Source: a virus. Taken from it: a stretch of 38,346 bases of DNA. The notes under the pieces were generated by a model. That model did no database searches, was not told the DNA's origin, and saw nothing but the letters and a program-made list of their open reading frames with translations. The position numbers and the translations under genes were made by a program. Positions within the stretch are counted from its first letter, which is position 1; every line of letters starts with the position of its first letter. Shown one piece after another: positions 28,834 to 37,774 of the stretch. The stretch is from the IMG/VR virus record IMGVR_UViG_3300025424_000022, positions 1 through 38,346 of that record, one strand, 5' to 3'.

Positions 28834-29310
28834 ATGGAAGAAAATACATCAAACCTTTGTGTCTATGTTCTAGTAAGAACCGACATCTCTAGCCTAACAA
28901 ATGGCAAAATCGCAGCACAAGTGCATCATGCAGGTGTTCAAATGCTCAGCAAATACGCCAACAATCCAGTTGTGAAACAATATATTGCCAGCGGACAAGT
29001 GGATGGAGCAGATCATTTTGCTACCACAATTGTTTTGAGTGCTAATGTACAAGACATTGAGGTTGCTATGGCCAGAGTCAAGCACATTGAACAGTGTGTT
29101 TATGACATTATTATTGATCCTGCCTATCCATTTTTGGTTGATCCTGAATTGACAACGTTTCTAACAGCCAACCCTGAACTAACTTATATCCATTCAGTGG
29201 GAGATCGAGACTTGTTTACTCGTCATGAGTTAACAGTAGCTTGGGCCCTGGGTGACAGAAACAACGCTACTTTCCGATCCGTTTTTGAAAATTTAAAATT
29301 GCTGAGTTGA
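28834..29310 (+). CDS. PTH2-type peptidyl-tRNA hydrolase
   Basis: 158 residues. PTH2 enzymes release peptides from stalled peptidyl-tRNA. The family signature L-V-R-T-D-I...N-G-K-I-A-A-Q-V-H-H-A-G (compare R-x-D-L-x-M-x-x-G-K-x-A-A-Q-x-x-H-A) is at residues 13-34. The C-terminal T-R-H-E-L-T-V-A-W-A-L-G-D-R is conserved-looking in phage versions. It is longer than classical PTH2 (about 120). The start has no ribosome-binding site and sits six bases after a -10 box. Divergent from phoH. Confidence 0.7.
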   Translation: MEENTSNLCVYVLVRTDISSLTNGKIAAQVHHAGVQMLSKYANNPVVKQYIASGQVDGADHFATTIVLSANVQDIEVAMARVKHIEQCVYDIIIDPAYPFLVDPELTTFLTANPELTYIHSVGDRDLFTRHELTVAWALGDRNNATFRSVFENLKLLS

Positions 29311-29334
29311 CTTTCCGTCATTTCCTGCTATGAT
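29307..29334 (+). promoter_or_regulatory. Duplicated promoter, copy 1
   Basis: TTGACT (29307-29312), 16-base spacer TTCCGTCATTTCCTGC, TATGAT (29329-29334). The same sequence with one base changed occurs at 30047-30074. The -35 box overlaps the stop codon of the PTH2 gene. It precedes the gene at 29357, which has its own TAGGAG. Confidence 0.6.
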
Positions 29335-29356
29335 GATTGACAAGTAGGAGAAAATT

Positions 29357-30040
29357 ATGGGTGGATCAATCGCAGTTGCAATCAGATTCAGCAATGGAGA
29401 AACTGTTTGTTTTGAACGGTGGACAAATACAATGTCTGCTTGGTTTCTAAATGAACGTTGGCTGCAAGAAGATCGAAACTATATTTTGGAATATGTCTCT
29501 GCTGTCAAAAACAATTGGGATCCAAAAACAAAGACCTGGGACGGATATGGAAAACCACTACCCCTAAAACGATCTGGATATGGTATCGTGATTTGGGATT
29601 TTCTAACTCATCATATGATTGAAGAAAATGACTATACCAGTTTCAATCGTATTCACAGCATTTCTCTTGCAAATTCTATAGAAGATGATGACCAAGAAAG
29701 AGTTGAAGGCATCAAAAGTTTGGCTGATGCTGGTCGACTCTTTAAGAATGAAATCATCTATAATACTCGATCGAAAAAACATACGAAACGTGATACCCCT
29801 TCTACTTGGGATGAAATTCTCCAAGATTACCAAGATTATCAAGCAAGTAATTATGAATCAAAGAGACAAACTAGTGTGATGTACGATATTGACGTATCTC
29901 CATTCACATATGTTGATTTAGAAAAAGACAAATCAAAAAGTCTAAATCAATGGTTGGTTGATTTAGAATGGCCTCGAACACAGAAACAGGAATTGAATCG
30001 GTTTTATAAAAATTTAATTGCCAACAACTTTCAACTATAA
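29357..30040 (+). CDS. Hypothetical protein, 227 residues
   Basis: Not recognised. It opens M-G-G-S-I-A-V-A-I-R-F-S-N-G-E-T, a beta strand pattern, then F-E-R-W-T-N. The second half is charged and helical, with S-R-K-K-H-T-K-R-D. TAGGAG lies seven to eight bases before the ATG. It is flanked by two copies of the same promoter, which suggests shared early control with its neighbours. Confidence 0.7.
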   Translation: MGGSIAVAIRFSNGETVCFERWTNTMSAWFLNERWLQEDRNYILEYVSAVKNNWDPKTKTWDGYGKPLPLKRSGYGIVIWDFLTHHMIEENDYTSFNRIHSISLANSIEDDDQERVEGIKSLADAGRLFKNEIIYNTRSKKHTKRDTPSTWDEILQDYQDYQASNYESKRQTSVMYDIDVSPFTYVDLEKDKSKSLNQWLVDLEWPRTQKQELNRFYKNLIANNFQL

Positions 30041-30046
30041 AAACAA

Positions 30047-30074
30047 TTGACTTTCCGTCATTTCCTGTTATGAT
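30047..30074 (+). promoter_or_regulatory. Duplicated promoter, copy 2
   Basis: TTGACT (30047-30052), spacer TTCCGTCATTTCCTGT, TATGAT (30069-30074). It differs from copy 1 by a single base over 28. It precedes the DUF2786-like gene. Confidence 0.6.
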
Positions 30075-30106
30075 ACTGGTATTGCAACAGCAAACGGGAA
30101 TTGAAC

Positions 30107-30835
30107 ATGTCAGCGAACTTGGAAAGCATTAAGAACCGCATTCGTGCACTAGCAGCAAAGACTGTTGAAAATGGTTGCACGGAAGCTGAAGCCCTTTCAG
30201 CCATGGAAATGGTGGGTAAGCTTCTAAACCAATATAACCTCAGCATGACACAGGTTGAACTTGAAGCTGAAGAGTACACACTGCATAAAACTGATACTGG
30301 TCGTAAACAGAGACACGTGGTTTATTTTTGTTTAAACGCTATTGCTCAATTCACCGGCACAAAGATTTGGTTCAATCGATCCAGTAAAAGTTTGGGATAT
30401 AGCTTTTTTGGTCAAGAAAGTGACGTGCTTATGGCCAAATATCTCTATGAATTGGTAATCACTGCAATTGATTCTGAGACAGCAAGATTCAAAAAATCAA
30501 TTGTTTGGATTGAATCAAACAACCGCAAAGGCGCAAGCACAAGTTTCCAAATGGGCATGGTCACTAGGATTTCTCAGCGCCTTAAACAAATGGCTCAAGA
30601 AAACTCAAACGAACTCAACAAAGCCCGAGGAAACAATTCCCTGGTGGTTTTGAAAAATCAATTAGTCGAAAATGCATACAACAAGCAAGTTGGAATTAAA
30701 TTGAGAAATTCTAGTGCAACGTCAAGGACAACTGACGGTCATGCATACCATGCTGGCAAGGCGGCCGGCGATAAGGTTAATTTGAATCGGCCCGTCAACA
30801 ATGGTGCCGGAATGGCAGCTATTGGTCGACAGTAA
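30107..30835 (+). CDS. DUF2786-type protein
   Basis: 242 residues from the ATG at 30107, with GGGAA before it. The N-terminal 45 residues (I-R-A-L-A-A-K-T-V-E-N-G-C-T-E-A-E-A) match DUF2786, which begins I-x-x-L-L-A-K-T and has a helix with T-x-x-E-A-E-A. The rest contains F-F-G-Q-E-S-D-V-L-M-A-K-Y-L-Y-E-L and a C-terminal part rich in G and N. DUF2786 proteins are common in phages, with no firm function. It converges with and overlaps the end of the SLOG-type gene by 17 bases. Confidence 0.75.
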   Translation: MSANLESIKNRIRALAAKTVENGCTEAEALSAMEMVGKLLNQYNLSMTQVELEAEEYTLHKTDTGRKQRHVVYFCLNAIAQFTGTKIWFNRSSKSLGYSFFGQESDVLMAKYLYELVITAIDSETARFKKSIVWIESNNRKGASTSFQMGMVTRISQRLKQMAQENSNELNKARGNNSLVVLKNQLVENAYNKQVGIKLRNSSATSRTTDGHAYHAGKAAGDKVNLNRPVNNGAGMAAIGRQ

Positions 30836-31382
30836 AAGCATCAAAGGCCATTAGAGCGCTGGGATTGAGTTTTCTAGAACCGATCCCAGCGTAAGTGTCT
30901 TCAGGTACTGGAGGTTTTGATTTGGGTATCCAGTTATCAATTTCCCATTCAAACCATTGAAGTGATGTAGTTTCAAATAAAAACAACTGACATTTTTTCC
31001 AACTTCGTCGATCATAAATGAATTGATCGACGTACATCTGGCATGCCCAAGCAGTACCACCTTCAATATTCAAACCAGTTCCTCGACCAAATGGTGCAAT
31101 TGCATAGACCGCTGACGTTTCAGCTATTTGAAAATAATTGCGCCGCAATAGATTATCAACATAAGCATTTTGACCAGGAAACCGTCTCTTCAGTGATTTG
31201 TTAGCTCGGATCACAAAAGGTGTTGCTTGCGCCAATTCCAGGTCACTTAATTTATATACATTCGCTAGTTTGGATTTATGTCCGGCAAAACTCCAGTGAA
31301 TTACATCATGTCCTGCATGTCGAGCATAGGCATCCCATAAGCTGTCTGCACCTTCTGCTCCACCACTGAGCAGCAACGTCAA
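30819..31382 (-). CDS. SLOG-type nucleotide-binding protein
   Basis: 187 residues. L-L-L-S-G-G-A-E-G-A-D (3-13) is the nucleotide-binding S-G-G-A-x-G-A-D of SLOG/DprA-like Rossmann proteins, and Y-A-G-I-G-S-R-K lies near the C-terminus. In typical members Y-A-G-I-G-S-R precedes S-G-G-A. Here the order is reversed, so the fold appears circularly permuted. G-G-T-A-W-A-C is a further conserved piece. The start is a TTG overlapping the kinase stop (TTGA), with AAGGA upstream. Its ligand is unknown. Confidence 0.65.
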   Translation of the reverse strand: MTLLLSGGAEGADSLWDAYARHAGHDVIHWSFAGHKSKLANVYKLSDLELAQATPFVIRANKSLKRRFPGQNAYVDNLLRRNYFQIAETSAVYAIAPFGRGTGLNIEGGTAWACQMYVDQFIYDRRSWKKCQLFLFETTSLQWFEWEIDNWIPKSKPPVPEDTYAGIGSRKLNPSALMAFDAFTVDQ

Positions 31383-31996
31383 TTGATATCCTTGATCAAT
31401 TGATCTATTTTCCCATATAAATCCAACAATGTTCCATTATTGTCAATTATACAATCAATATGCGTTCCGATCCAAGCACGTTCGGATTCATGAATATTTA
31501 AATCAATAGCAGGTGCCATATTACCGGCTTGTGCTTCTAAAAACCAAGCAGGCAACGGATCTTTTCGAACCCAAACAATCTGACCTGACAATCGTTTTAT
31601 TAGATCAGCTTCATTGGGAAAACGAACATCAGTTATGACAATCGACTTGTTTTCTGCTTGAATTTTCTTTTCTAGACTGTCAATCCAAATGTTGGGATGA
31701 AAATTGTCACGCATGACTTCGGTTCCCATCTCTTGTAAAATAAGACGTGGTGTGATGGTTCTACCAAGTTTGCCACTCCAGTAGTCATCTGGCTGTTCAC
31801 GCCATTCGCGACTGATAGTAGTTGAACCCTCTAATAAAAATCGATCCCAACCAAAAATGGCCGAAACGGCATCCTTCAACGCCGCTGCGAAACTCAAGCT
31901 CACAAAATTTTGGTGACCGGATAGATAGTCACCCACAGTTCCTTTGCCACTACCTATGAGTCCAACAACACCAATTATAATTTTTTTCTGATTCAT
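31379..31996 (-). CDS. Deoxynucleoside monophosphate kinase (T4 gp1-like)
   Basis: 205 residues. It phosphorylates dNMPs for phage DNA synthesis. The P-loop G-L-I-G-S-G-K-G-T is at about 12-20, followed by F-A-A-A-L-K-D-A-V and D-V-R-F-P-N-E-A (compare T4 gp1-type kinases). I chose the ATG at 31996 because the P-loop then sits at the usual distance from the N-terminus and a -10 box lies six bases upstream. An upstream extension of 30 residues has no family match. Confidence 0.8.
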   Translation of the reverse strand: MNQKKIIIGVVGLIGSGKGTVGDYLSGHQNFVSLSFAAALKDAVSAIFGWDRFLLEGSTTISREWREQPDDYWSGKLGRTITPRLILQEMGTEVMRDNFHPNIWIDSLEKKIQAENKSIVITDVRFPNEADLIKRLSGQIVWVRKDPLPAWFLEAQAGNMAPAIDLNIHESERAWIGTHIDCIIDNNGTLLDLYGKIDQLIKDIN

Positions 31997-32002
31997 AGTG
32001 AA

Positions 32003-32031
32003 ATTATATGAAACCAAATCGCCAAAAGCAA
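32003..32031 (-). promoter_or_regulatory. Sigma70-like promoter giving a leaderless kinase mRNA
   Basis: Minus strand TTGCTT (32031-32026), 17-base spacer, TATAAT (32008-32003) in the context TCATATAAT, then six bases to the ATG at 31996. The arrangement is the same as at the PTH2 gene (28799-28834). Confidence 0.6.
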
Positions 32032-32066
32032 CTCTATTTGGAAAACCGCCATAAAAAAGCGTTGAG

Positions 32067-32074
32067 CATAAATA
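32067..32074 (+). promoter_or_regulatory. T4-type late promoter CATAAATA for the tail sheath gene
   Basis: CATAAATA, 37 bases before the sheath ATG. The same octamer stands 41 bases before the PrkA-type gene (37882-37889). It fits a late promoter for a structural gene. GAGG provides the ribosome-binding site at 32101-32104. Confidence 0.6.
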
Positions 32075-32111
32075 TAGATATGACAAATTCTTTCACAACA
32101 CGAGGTAAATA

Positions 32112-35100
32112 ATGGCAACTCTAGTATCACCTGGCGTTTCAGTCTCATTAACAAATGAGTCTTTTTATGCTACAGCAGGTGCCGGTACTGTACCACTAGT
32201 AATTTTTGCAACGGCTGCAAACAAAACACAGTCAGGAACTTCTGCAATTGCAGCAGGTACTACTTCAGCTAATGCCGGAACACTCTACAAACTCACCAGT
32301 CAACGAGATGTTTTGCAAACGTTTGGTAAACCAACTTATTATTCAGCTGGTGGTACACAACAATATGGCAATGAGCTCAATGAACATGGGCTATTTGCTC
32401 TCTATCAATATTTGGGACAAAACAACACTGCATTTGCATTGCGTGCTGATCTAGACACCAGTCAATTGATTCCAAGCAAAACTGCTCCACAAGGTGCGGC
32501 AGCAAATGGGGCTTATTGGCAAGATACCAGTTTGTCAACTTGGGGCATTTTTAGATCCAATGGCAATATTAATTCTGCTCTAGCTTGGCAATCCTATTCA
32601 CCAACTGTCATTAATTCTGCTGCTAATTTGGAAAGTTTCATACAAACCGCATTTGCAACTTCAGTAACCAGCAGTTCAACCACAATAATTAGTGCAAATG
32701 GTTCACTGGTTATAAATGGTGTGACTATTGCTGTTACTACTTCTGACACTGTGGTTTCTCTTACCAGCAAAATTAATTCAAATACTTATTTGACACAAAA
32801 AAAAATTACCGCAACCATTTATGCACAGGTTGGAAAATATTCTGCTACTTCCAGTGCATATGGTGACATCTACAATATTAGAATTGTCAGTGCTCTAGCT
32901 GGACAACCCATTACACTGACTGGAACCACCGGATCAGTTATAACAGATTTGGGACTAGTGTCAACAACACCAACCAATATTATTGCTCCGGCCAGTGGTT
33001 TTGGTTCAGCCGGTGACCTAGCCGTGGATACATACAGTGTGGTTTCAGGAAACACTGCACCGTCAAATCAGATTTGGGAAAAAATCAATCAAACAACCAG
33101 CTTGGGAATTACAGCTTGGTGGTACAAGGTTGGTTCAAATACAACAAATTATCCTGGTTTTGGTTGGAGAGAAGCAGTTCCCAAAGTTATTCTTGGAACT
33201 GTTGCAAATCCCACATTTACTGCTGGCGATACATTTACCATTAAAATTGGAAATGGTTCACAACTAACGGTTACTATACCAAGCACTCCAACACTGGCAA
33301 CAGTAGTTGATGCCATCAACAGTCAATTGAATTCCGGATCAGGAACAAATTGTGTGGCGTCAATATCAACCAGTGGTGCCAACAGCTATCTACAAATAAC
33401 AAATTATGATGGCACCAACATTTACTTAAAAGACAATGATGACCAAACTGCAACTCATCATCCACTTAGAAATGCAGGTATTTTTGCAACACAAAGTTAT
33501 TTTGGTTCAGTCACAGGCACTGTTGCTAATCCCACATTTGTTGCTGCAACATTATTGACTAGTTCAGCAGTTGTTACAGCAGCTGGAGCAGGTTATCAAG
33601 TTGGAAACACATTAACGGTTGTTGGTGGCACCAATACTGTAGCTAGCCAATTGACTGTGGCAAGCATTAAACTGGTTTCTGATACTATTGCTGCCGGTGG
33701 CACTGGTTATGCAGTTAATGATACACTTACTTTTAGTGGCGCTGGATATGCAAGCCCAATTATCCTAAAGGTTGCCACTGTTTCTGGAAGCGCAATTACT
33801 AGTACTACAATTGTTCAAGCTGGGCAATTTACTGGATCTGTTCCCAGCAATCCTGTTTCACAAACCACTACTAGTGGATCTGGTTCAGGTGCTAGCTTCA
33901 ACTTTACTTGGGGCGTATCAACTGTGACAGTTGGCACTGCTGGCAATTATACGGTGTATCCCAGCAACCCAGTTGCAATTACTGGTGGATCTGGTTCCGG
34001 CGCAACATTTACATTGACTCCAGGTTTCTTGACAAGTAATGCATTTACAATTGATGCAGGATCAGGACCCGTATTAATCAATGTTCCTGCAAGTCCCAAC
34101 AATACACTGGCAGGAGTGATTGCTGCTATTAATACAGCGTTCGCAAGTGGTCCAATTGTTGCTTCCAACGTTGGAAATACTCTGGTTCTTACAAATACAA
34201 ATGGTACAAACTTTACCTTACAAGACATCAGCGGAACACCACTTATGTCAGCGGGGATTCAAGTAGGTACTGTATTTGGTCGCCAATTAACTTATCAAGG
34301 ATATTCACCAACACTTACTGTGCCCAGTTCATTGGCTAGCTTGGCTGCTAACAACATTTGGATCAACACTACTCCAAGTGACTTGGGTGCTGCTTATGTA
34401 ATGAAAGAAAACATTAATGGTACATGGACTCGTTTGAATACATTACCAAATACTGGAACTATTCCAATGTATTCAAGTGATGCAGCAGCAAACGTTGGAT
34501 TTGGTGCGAATAAAGCAATTGGCAGTGTTTATGTTCGTTACAATTATACTGGCACCGCTAATGCACAAGCAGATCACATGTTCCTAAAATGGGATGGTTC
34601 TGCTTGGTCACAATTCGTTTATACTCCAGCTGCTATTGCACCACTAGGAGCTCCAGCAGCAGGCACATATTGGTATAATTCCTATTTACAAGCTGACGTC
34701 ATGGTAAGTAATGGTTCTGTTTGGAAGGGATATAGAAATGTTTATCCTGCAACTGATCCAGCTGGTATCATATTAAATGCTAGTGCACCAACCACACAAA
34801 GTGATCTAACTCCGCTAGTTGATTATGATTTGTGGCTTGATACCAGTGACACCGCAAATTACCCAGCAATCTATAGATATACTGCTGCCACAGCAACCTG
34901 GACATTAGTTAATTCAACTGATCATTCAAGCCCCGGTGGAATTATATTTGCTGATGCGCGTCCCAATACTGATGGTACACTAACTGGTAGTACTGCAACA
35001 AAAGATCTTGTGTTAAGTGATTATGTGGATGGTGACGCACCAAATGCACAACTATATCCTTCTGGACTTATGTTGTTCAACACTAGATTCAGTTCGAACA

Positions 35101-36152
35101 ACGTTAAAGTTTGGACCCCCAACTACTTGCCTGTTAGTGCACCCTATAGAGATCGTTGGGTCACAGCTAGTGGTAATGACAATTTGGGACGTCCCTATAT
35201 GGGAAGTGCAGCACAAAGACAAATTGTTGTTGAAGCACTAAATGCCGTAATTGTAGCAAACCAGGCTGTTCGAGCAGAACAAAACTTCTTTAACTTGATG
35301 GCTTGCCCAGGTTATCCAGAAACAATTGAAGCAATGATCAATTTGAATATTGATAAAAAACAAGTTGCATTTGTTTTGGGTGACTGCCCAAGTCACTTGG
35401 CATCCGATGGCACAAGTATTCAAAATTGGGCAACCAATGTTGCTGATGCAGTTGTGACTGGTGATGCTGGTCTTACAGTTGCAGACGAATATACTAGCCT
35501 ACATTATCCTTGGGGACTGGCTACTAATATAGACGGCAGTGAGGTTTTTGCGCCAGCTTCAGTGGCGGCACTAGTAACATTCTCTTATAACGATCAAGTT
35601 GCTTATCCTTGGTTTGCTCCAGCTGGATTCAATCGAGGCATTGTAACTGTGTTTAGTTCAGTTGGTTACTTGGATTCTTCCGACAATTACATTCCAGTTG
35701 TTCTAAACCAAGGACAACGTGATGTACTTTATACCAACAACATTAATCCTATTGCTTATATTCCCAATAAAGGACTTGTAATCTTTGGACAAAAGACTTT
35801 GAGTCCAACCAGTAGTGCAATGGATCGAATCAATGTTGCTCGTTTGTTGAATTATTTGAATTATAATTTGGATCTACTGGGAATGCCATTCCTATTCCAA
35901 CCAAACGACAATCAAACTCGTGCAGCGGTTACGGCCGTATTTACGAATTTTATGGGTAATTTGGTGGGATTACGTGGGTTATATGACTATGCGGTCAATT
36001 GTTCAGCCTCTAACAATGATTCTTCTCGTATAGATAGGAATGAACTTTGGGTGGATATAGCTATAAAAGCGACCAAGGACGTCGAGATGATTTATATTCC
36101 TATTAGATTACTCAATACCGGAGATCCACTCCCCGGTGCAGTACAACATTAA
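32112..36152 (+). CDS. Tail sheath protein with large inserted domains
   Basis: 1346 residues, about twice T4 gp18 (659). It forms the contractile sheath around the tail tube. The N-terminus (M-A-T-L-V-S-P-G-V-S-V) and the C-terminal quarter (N-V-A-R-L-L-N-Y-L, N-E-L-W-V-D-I-A-I-K-A-T-K, I-Y-I-P-I-R-L-L-N-T-G) are typical sheath sequences. Between about 200 and 900 lie S-, T-, G- and N-rich beta domains with internal similarity (G-T-V-A-N-P-T-F near 365 and 470; A-A-G-x-G-Y units near 495-535; G-S-G-S-G-A near 595 and 635). They resemble surface-exposed adhesion-type modules and would decorate the outside of the tail. GAGG precedes the start. Confidence 0.9.
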   Translation: MATLVSPGVSVSLTNESFYATAGAGTVPLVIFATAANKTQSGTSAIAAGTTSANAGTLYKLTSQRDVLQTFGKPTYYSAGGTQQYGNELNEHGLFALYQYLGQNNTAFALRADLDTSQLIPSKTAPQGAAANGAYWQDTSLSTWGIFRSNGNINSALAWQSYSPTVINSAANLESFIQTAFATSVTSSSTTIISANGSLVINGVTIAVTTSDTVVSLTSKINSNTYLTQKKITATIYAQVGKYSATSSAYGDIYNIRIVSALAGQPITLTGTTGSVITDLGLVSTTPTNIIAPASGFGSAGDLAVDTYSVVSGNTAPSNQIWEKINQTTSLGITAWWYKVGSNTTNYPGFGWREAVPKVILGTVANPTFTAGDTFTIKIGNGSQLTVTIPSTPTLATVVDAINSQLNSGSGTNCVASISTSGANSYLQITNYDGTNIYLKDNDDQTATHHPLRNAGIFATQSYFGSVTGTVANPTFVAATLLTSSAVVTAAGAGYQVGNTLTVVGGTNTVASQLTVASIKLVSDTIAAGGTGYAVNDTLTFSGAGYASPIILKVATVSGSAITSTTIVQAGQFTGSVPSNPVSQTTTSGSGSGASFNFTWGVSTVTVGTAGNYTVYPSNPVAITGGSGSGATFTLTPGFLTSNAFTIDAGSGPVLINVPASPNNTLAGVIAAINTAFASGPIVASNVGNTLVLTNTNGTNFTLQDISGTPLMSAGIQVGTVFGRQLTYQGYSPTLTVPSSLASLAANNIWINTTPSDLGAAYVMKENINGTWTRLNTLPNTGTIPMYSSDAAANVGFGANKAIGSVYVRYNYTGTANAQADHMFLKWDGSAWSQFVYTPAAIAPLGAPAAGTYWYNSYLQADVMVSNGSVWKGYRNVYPATDPAGIILNASAPTTQSDLTPLVDYDLWLDTSDTANYPAIYRYTAATATWTLVNSTDHSSPGGIIFADARPNTDGTLTGSTATKDLVLSDYVDGDAPNAQLYPSGLMLFNTRFSSNNVKVWTPNYLPVSAPYRDRWVTASGNDNLGRPYMGSAAQRQIVVEALNAVIVANQAVRAEQNFFNLMACPGYPETIEAMINLNIDKKQVAFVLGDCPSHLASDGTSIQNWATNVADAVVTGDAGLTVADEYTSLHYPWGLATNIDGSEVFAPASVAALVTFSYNDQVAYPWFAPAGFNRGIVTVFSSVGYLDSSDNYIPVVLNQGQRDVLYTNNINPIAYIPNKGLVIFGQKTLSPTSSAMDRINVARLLNYLNYNLDLLGMPFLFQPNDNQTRAAVTAVFTNFMGNLVGLRGLYDYAVNCSASNNDSSRIDRNELWVDIAIKATKDVEMIYIPIRLLNTGDPLPGAVQH

Positions 36153-36157
36153 TACAG

Positions 36158-36185
36158 AAAATAGCTGCTTCGGCAGCTATTTTTT
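36158..36185 (+). terminator. Intrinsic terminator after the tail sheath gene
   Basis: ATAGCTGC and GCAGCTAT form an 8-bp stem closed by a TTCG tetraloop, extended by A-T pairs and followed by TTTTTT. A strong plus-strand terminator. The minus-strand homing endonuclease gene ends inside it: its TAG is 36179-36177. Confidence 0.9.
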
Positions 36186-37769
36186 CAACCAAATATAATT
36201 TTCTCTACCACAATCAAATATCCTATTGATACGTTTTGGTCTGTTATTTCCCAAAGCGTTGAATTCATTTTCTGATACTCTAGTGATATTTTTCCCAATA
36301 TACCAACCAATTGGTAGAGCTGTACCTGTTTTTATAAAACCAGCATCTTCATAGAATGCGCCGGTTTGCAAACGAAGATCTACGTGTGAAACAATGTATT
36401 CTGGATCAAATAAATTCACAAAATAGTCAAATAATTTTGCAAATATACCATATTCGTTAATCTTAAATTTTACACAACAACCAACTATTTCATATGAAGC
36501 ACGATTGAATACATCAACAGTTGAAATATCATTTAAGCATAATATCGCAATTAATAGATCATTTTCAAATAATCCAATGTTAATTTCTGATTTATTGAAA
36601 AACAGTATGTGATTATTATCATAGAATTCTTTCGCAACATTTTGATCAATAAATTTAACAATACACGTATCAATTTCAACATGGTGTTGTTTTGGCACTA
36701 ATGTATCATATATGTAATCAAGTACATTATCTTTGTTATGTACCCATTCATCTTCAAATATGGTAATTAATCGGATATTTTTACTTTTACATTTATTATA
36801 CTTTCTTATATGATAATCATGTTCTGTTCCAAAATTTTCACTATGATACCATAAGCCACCATATTCAATCGCTAAATTTCGTTCTGGAAACCATATATCT
36901 AATTCTAATGGTCGGAAAGCATTGTATATGGTTGATCTATCACCATTTATGATTTTTTCAAAAGGTAATATACTACACGTAAAATTGTATATTTCTTGTT
37001 CAGCGACACTAGTACCGTTTGCACATCTACAATTGGGACAAAGAATTTCTTTTCTTTTACTTAAGTGAAAATTTTGACGAGTATATCGAAATATATATTC
37101 ACATTCCAAACATTTTAAAGTGAACAATTTCCCATTTTCTATTATATCAATAACTTCAATATTGTTCTCCTTTAGATATAAAATGTGTTTCTCAATTGTT
37201 TTTTGTTTTCTATTTTCTCTATATTTTTCAGTTCCTTTTACCATCTTCAGTTTAGATTCATCAGTATGGTGTTTACCTTTCATATATGATATACCATATG
37301 TGCCATTTGCTATTTTTGTATTTTTGGCTTTTTCCTTAGATTCAGGGGTTGCATAAGATTTGCCAAGCAGCGCTTCACTTATTTTTTGTCTAGTTTCTTT
37401 ACTAATAACTTGCCCAGCAGCTGGATGATAACCCATTTCCTTGTATCTTGCTTCCCGCCGTTTAGCAGATTCTTGAAAAGGTATGCATTCTTCCGGAGAT
37501 AATTTAACTCCTTTATTCCAGGATGGTTTTCCAGATCGTCTATCACTCATTAATGCAAGAGATTCAACTGAGTGGTTCTTATTCCACATGGGATTGCTTT
37601 CACCGGAATTTGCAGCCGATCTTTCTAATCTATATTCATCAGCTGAAAGGCTTTTTGCACCAAACTGCTCTTTATAAGCTGTAGTGGTAGTTCCATGTGC
37701 ATGTTTCAAATGACTATTGGTTATTTGTTTTTCAAATGATTGATTACACAATTGGCAAATTACTGGCAT
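36177..37769 (-). CDS. Homing endonuclease (NUMOD3 + EDxHD/Vsr-like nuclease)
   Basis: 530 residues. N-terminal zinc-finger-like C-x2-C...H-x4-H (5-26), then NUMOD3-type DNA-binding repeats (N-P-M-W-N-K-N-H, P-S-W-N-K-G-V, Q-K-I-S-E-A-L-L-G-K), then a Cys pair region (C-L-E-C...C-P-N-C). The nuclease core follows: A-E-Q-E-I-Y-N-F, L-E-L-D-I-W-F-P, A-I-E-Y-G-G-L-W-Y-H-S-E, Y-H-I-R-K-Y-N-K-C, F-E-D-E-W. This is the Vsr-related type of phage homing enzymes. The C-terminal domain (G-L-F-E-N-D-L-L-I-A...Y-E-D-A-G-F) is common in that group. It lies against the direction of its neighbours with its own promoter, as expected for an inserted mobile gene. Confidence 0.85.
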   Translation of the reverse strand: MPVICQLCNQSFEKQITNSHLKHAHGTTTTAYKEQFGAKSLSADEYRLERSAANSGESNPMWNKNHSVESLALMSDRRSGKPSWNKGVKLSPEECIPFQESAKRREARYKEMGYHPAAGQVISKETRQKISEALLGKSYATPESKEKAKNTKIANGTYGISYMKGKHHTDESKLKMVKGTEKYRENRKQKTIEKHILYLKENNIEVIDIIENGKLFTLKCLECEYIFRYTRQNFHLSKRKEILCPNCRCANGTSVAEQEIYNFTCSILPFEKIINGDRSTIYNAFRPLELDIWFPERNLAIEYGGLWYHSENFGTEHDYHIRKYNKCKSKNIRLITIFEDEWVHNKDNVLDYIYDTLVPKQHHVEIDTCIVKFIDQNVAKEFYDNNHILFFNKSEINIGLFENDLLIAILCLNDISTVDVFNRASYEIVGCCVKFKINEYGIFAKLFDYFVNLFDPEYIVSHVDLRLQTGAFYEDAGFIKTGTALPIGWYIGKNITRVSENEFNALGNNRPKRINRIFDCGRENYIWLKK

Positions 37770-37774
37770 CAACA

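Noticed and set aside
32870-34228. Minus-strand frames inside the tail sheath gene
   Set aside because: They are shadows of a repetitive coding sequence without ribosome-binding sites.
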